DNA of 7,331 nucleotides from Candidatus Treponema faecavium (GTDB lineage Bacteria; Spirochaetota; Spirochaetia; Treponematales; Treponemataceae), in contig DXHG01000232.1 in assembly GCA_019113455.1 (NCBI GenBank), positions 1 to 7,331 on the forward strand, in the 5' to 3' direction. The notes beneath the pieces are model-generated. The model saw nothing but the letters and a program-made list of their open reading frames with translations, ran no database searches and was not told where the DNA came from. A program made the translations under genes and the position numbers. Shown one piece after another: positions 5,095 through 7,331 of the stretch; the stretch's first letter is position 1, and the number at the start of each line of letters is the position of its first letter.

Positions 5095-6658
5095 AGAGCT
5101 CGCTCACGCGGCGCAGCCACTGAATTTGTTCCGCGCAGTCAAGCATACCGCTTTCCATGCGCCAAATCCAGTTTTTGCCGTCTGACGTTGACGGCGTATT
5201 GATGCGCCCCTCGTCCCCAATACCGAACAAATCCTGCAGCGGAATAACGGCAAAGCGCGCGCACGACGCAAGCGCCGTCTGCACCAGGCGGCGGCACAGC
5301 TCACGGCGCGGAAACAGCGCTCCCGGCCCGCCGATATATTCGCTGATAAGCGCAATTTCTTCATCACAGGCGCGGTCAAGCCACCCCTGCATCGTCTGAT
5401 TGTCGTGCGTGCCGGTATAGACAACACAGTTAGGCACATACATGTGCGGCAGGAACAGGTTTGTCATGCCGTCCTGCCCAGCCTCGTTCATGTCAAACGC
5501 AAACTGCAGTATCTTCATGCCGGGAAATTCAAAATCATCACGCAGCTCGCGCACACCGTCCGTGATAAGCCCCAGATCCTCGGCGATAATGGGAATATCA
5601 CCGAGCGCGTCCTTAATCGAGTTGAACAGCGCGTGCTTAGGCCCCGGCTCCCATCTGCCGTTTACTGCCGTATCTTCCCCGGCGGGCACCGACCAGTACG
5701 CCTCAAACCCGCGGAAATGATCGATACGCACATAGTCGACAAGCGAGAGTACATGACGGATACGGTCAATCCACCACATGTAGTTGGTTTTGCGCATCGC
5801 ATCCCAGTCATAGAGCGGATTGCCCCACAGCTGGCCGGTCGCGCTGAAATAATCGGGCGGCACGCCCGCAACAGCTGACGGCTGTCCGTTTTCGTCAAGC
5901 TGGAACAGCGGCTGATGCGACCACACGTCTGCAGAATCAGGCGCCACGAATATCGGAATATCGCCGATAATGCACACGCCGTTTTCATTCGCATAATTTT
6001 TAAGCGCCGCCCACTGTGTAAAAAAGAAAAACTGTATTACCTTGTATGCGTCTATTTCGGCCGTGTGTGCGGCGCGCCACGATTCGAGCGCCTGACTGTC
6101 ATGTGCGGCAAGTTCTTTGGGCCAGTAATTGTTCCACCGTGCGCCGGACACGCCTTCTTTGCGCGCCTGTTCGTCGTACACGTCCTTTATGCTCATAAAC
6201 AGCGCGTAGTCGTCAAGCCAAAACAAATCGTGATCGTGCATAAAATCGCGGTACAGCCGCATATCGTCTGCCGATGCCGTTTTAAGGAACGAGGCAGCAA
6301 TCGAACGCAGCAGCGGGAGCTTCCACCACACAACGGCGCCGAAATCGACATTTCCTTCTATATGAATATAGTCAGGCGGCGCCGTATCGACGGCTCCTGT
6401 CCATCCGCGTTCTGCAAGCATATCGATATCGATAAGCAGCGGGTTTCCCGCAAATGTGGAAAACGACGCGTACGGGGAATCACCATATCCCGTCGGACCA
6501 AGCGGCAGTATCTGCCACAGCGACTGCCTGGCCGCTTTAAGCATATCGACAAAACGGTACGCCTGTTTTCCGACCGTACCGATGCCAGGCGTACCGGGCA
6601 GACACGTCGGATGCAGCAGCACGCCGCTGAGACGGCGCGATGTGTCTTGAGTTTCCAT
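5069..6658 (-). CDS. malQ: 4-alpha-glucanotransferase (amylomaltase, GH77)
   Basis: A 529-residue GH77 enzyme that transfers 1,4-alpha-glucan segments between maltodextrins and releases glucose, in cytoplasmic maltodextrin and glycogen metabolism. The N-terminus has the family signature SGVLLHPTCLPG, GIGTVG and WQILPLGPTGYGDSPY (residues 48-63). DIPIFVAPDSADVW lies at 233-246 and PPDYFSATGQLWGNPLYDW at 267-285. The nucleophile is D313 in VRIDHFRG, the acid/base E360 in IIAEDLG, and the third carboxylate D419 in TGTHDN. Length is normal for a bacterial MalQ without extra domains. ATG 6658 is chosen over an open extension to 6769 because AGGAG (6668-6672, minus sense) sits 9 nt upstream and a promoter lies within the extension. 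It is the first gene of an operon with the rluA-type gene. Confidence 0.97.
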   Translation of the reverse strand: METQDTSRRLSGVLLHPTCLPGTPGIGTVGKQAYRFVDMLKAARQSLWQILPLGPTGYGDSPYASFSTFAGNPLLIDIDMLAERGWTGAVDTAPPDYIHIEGNVDFGAVVWWKLPLLRSIAASFLKTASADDMRLYRDFMHDHDLFWLDDYALFMSIKDVYDEQARKEGVSGARWNNYWPKELAAHDSQALESWRAAHTAEIDAYKVIQFFFFTQWAALKNYANENGVCIIGDIPIFVAPDSADVWSHQPLFQLDENGQPSAVAGVPPDYFSATGQLWGNPLYDWDAMRKTNYMWWIDRIRHVLSLVDYVRIDHFRGFEAYWSVPAGEDTAVNGRWEPGPKHALFNSIKDALGDIPIIAEDLGLITDGVRELRDDFEFPGMKILQFAFDMNEAGQDGMTNLFLPHMYVPNCVVYTGTHDNQTMQGWLDRACDEEIALISEYIGGPGALFPRRELCRRLVQTALASCARFAVIPLQDLFGIGDEGRINTPSTSDGKNWIWRMESGMLDCAEQIQWLRRVSELYGRNLSQK

Positions 6659-6667
6659 AGTAACCTG

Positions 6668-6672
6668 CTCCT
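6668..6672 (-). promoter_or_regulatory. Ribosome binding site that fixes the malQ start
   Basis: AGGAG in minus sense, within AGAGGAGCAGG, 9 nt before ATG 6658. It is the strongest Shine-Dalgarno sequence in the window and supports the 529-residue product over longer in-frame versions. Confidence 0.75.
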
Positions 6673-6694
6673 CTGACTGCAAAAAATATATCTG

Positions 6695-6723
6695 ACTATA
6701 ACACAGCAGGCTGTTTTTCTCAA
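6695..6723 (-). promoter_or_regulatory. Near-consensus sigma70 promoter of malQ
   Basis: On the minus strand TTGAGA (6718-6723), exactly 17 bp, then TATAGT (6695-6700). Transcription would start near 6688, leaving a leader of about 30 nt with the AGGAG site. No operator repeat is obvious next to it. A small inverted repeat CGGAC/GTCCG (6732-6746) lies upstream of the -35. Confidence 0.7.
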
Positions 6724-6856
6724 GTTTTCCCCGGACGTACCGTCCGCTGCAGCGGCATTTACTTTGCACGCTGCGTGTGCGGCGGAGGTTTGCAGGTTCC
6801 CTGCGGAAAGTTTCTGCGTTTGCATGCGCTGAGTTTTTCGTTTATGCGGCATGTTA
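6724..6856. other. Spacer upstream of the malQ promoter with two small hairpins
   Basis: No gene was found. Two short inverted repeats occur: CGGAC/GTCCG (6732-6736 with 6742-6746) and GCAGG/CCTGC (6792-6796 with 6800-6804, 3-nt loop). Neither is followed by a T-run, so they are not intrinsic terminators. The long minus-strand frames crossing here are extensions of malQ or shadows. Confidence 0.35.
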
Positions 6857-7004
6857 TTGGCCGTTTATCCGGCAGGAATTTTGCCGCTGATCAGGGAGAT
6901 ATTTGCCAACGGCAGGCGCAAAACGGCCGATTGCAAATGACTCTCTTGCCGTCGGCAACCGGTTCACTTCTCAATTGCCAGCGGACCCGCCGGCCGTCGG
7001 CCAG
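6857..7004. repeat. Second, diverged copy of the 22-bp phased GCC array
   Basis: Read on the plus strand, this matches the minus strand of the array at 483-667. Positions 6860-6886 agree with 646-620 at 25 of 27 bases. CCGATTGCAAA (6927-6937) and TTGCCGTCGGCAA (6946-6958) recur in the same order with the same 8-nt gap as at 600-590 and 581-569. GCC cores fall at 6860, 6883, 6905, 6926 and 6948, a step of 21-23 bp, and again at 6977 and 7000. The distance between the first two shared blocks is 21 bp longer than in the first copy, equal to one unit. The long dyad symmetry is not kept. It lies between the divergent malQ and lipoprotein genes. Confidence 0.75.
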
Positions 7005-7103
7005 TTTCGTGTTTTTCCGGCGGCTCATTTCGCACAGACCGCCAGTCGTCCGCATTACGGCAGGATTCCGTAACCCCCGCTGCTTTGCACCGCGTGCGGA
7101 TCA

Positions 7104-7133
7104 TTGTATTTTTGCCCGTGTCTGTGATATGGT
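7104..7133 (+). promoter_or_regulatory. Weak promoter candidate for the lipoprotein gene
   Basis: TTGTAT (7104-7109, 3/6), 18 bp, TATGGT (7128-7133, 4/6). The -10 ends 7 nt before ATG 7141 and no Shine-Dalgarno is visible before the start codon, so a leaderless or near-leaderless mRNA is possible. Confidence 0.25.
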
Positions 7134-7140
7134 ACACAGT

Positions 7141-7331
7141 ATGAAAAAGCATTTTCTGATACCGGCGCTGTTTTTGTGCGCCGCGGCGGCACTGCTGACC
7201 GTTTCATGTTCAAAACTCATGGGATACAGCGTCGTGCTGTGGACGGATCCTGAAAAGAATCTTTCGGACGGCGACATTGTCCCCGTATATATTAAATCGA
7301 ATATTTCCCAGACATACGTTATCAGCGCAGG
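7141..7331 (+). CDS. Lipoprotein, probably SH3-like domain, N-terminal part (runs off right edge)
   Basis: The first 63 complete codons of a plus-strand gene are visible. Residues 1-22 form a lipoprotein signal: MKKH, a hydrophobic core, then the lipobox LTVSC with the lipidated Cys at 23, so the mature protein is membrane-anchored. The spirochaetal lipobox is looser than that of E. coli and this one fits. The mature part starts SKLMGYSVVLWTDPEKNLSD and continues with GDIVPVYIKSNISQTYVI, a beta-rich pattern like the SH3-type domains of Treponema lipoproteins as I remember them; that assignment is tentative. An in-frame ATG at 7129 would add MVHS before the signal and is less likely. The gene is divergent from malQ, with the phased array in between. 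Confidence 0.8.
   Translation, partial: MKKHFLIPALFLCAAAALLTVSCSKLMGYSVVLWTDPEKNLSDGDIVPVYIKSNISQTYVISA

Noticed and set aside
5915..6676. 253-codon plus-strand frame opposite malQ
   Set aside because: It is an antisense shadow of the GH77 gene, whose motifs are intact throughout this segment.
6659..6769. 37-residue N-terminal extension of MalQ
   Set aside because: The predicted promoter and the AGGAG site lie inside the extension, and the GH77 signature begins shortly after Met at 6658.
6964..7152. 62-codon minus-strand frame across the second array and lipoprotein start
   Set aside because: It overlaps the repeat and the lipoprotein signal region and has no domain or ribosome binding site.

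Overview
The window looks like a piece of a host-associated spirochaete chromosome, most likely a Treponema of middling GC content. The basis is gene content and style: a short SH3-like lipoprotein with a loose lipobox, a GH77 4-alpha-glucanotransferase beside a RluA-type pseudouridine synthase, a DUF1622 membrane protein, and a FN3/TPR-like secreted protein. The genus is inferred from remembered family resemblance, not from a search. No IS element, integrase, CRISPR array, tRNA or rRNA was seen.

Layout. Positions 1-315 carry the start of an unrecognised minus-strand gene with a good promoter and ribosome binding site. About 680 bases without a convincing gene follow. They hold a 185-bp imperfect palindrome (483-667) built from TTTGCCG-like units spaced 22-23 bp apart, and then a hairpin-rich stretch with a perfect 14-bp stem capped by GAAA (839-870). 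A plus-strand pair comes next: a secreted FN3-like/TPR-like protein (995-1936) and a PHP-domain phosphatase of the HisK type (1951-2742). Converging on it is a minus-strand pair: a FadM/YbgC-type hotdog thioesterase (3090-3497) and a DUF1622 membrane protein (2725-3090). Divergent from the thioesterase is a polytopic membrane protein of unknown role (3561-4346). It converges on a minus-strand operon of malQ (5069-6658) followed by an overlapping rluA-type gene (4327-5094). The last intergenic region (6659-7140) has a near-consensus malQ promoter, a second diverged copy of the 22-bp phased array (about 6857-7004), and then the start of a lipoprotein gene running off the end (7141-7331).

The genes do not form one pathway. 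They are mostly housekeeping or carbohydrate functions (MalQ in maltodextrin and glycogen metabolism, RluA-type RNA modification, thioester hydrolysis, phosphoester hydrolysis) mixed with envelope proteins. The coding part is very compact, with two tail-to-tail overlaps and three tight or overlapping same-strand junctions, so the two large non-coding spacers stand out.

The most unusual signals are non-coding: the two related phased arrays, both in spacers between divergent genes, and a 63-bp divergent spacer whose two promoter candidates share overlapping -35 boxes and each place a -10 hexamer 6 nt before an ATG with no Shine-Dalgarno, suggesting leaderless mRNAs.
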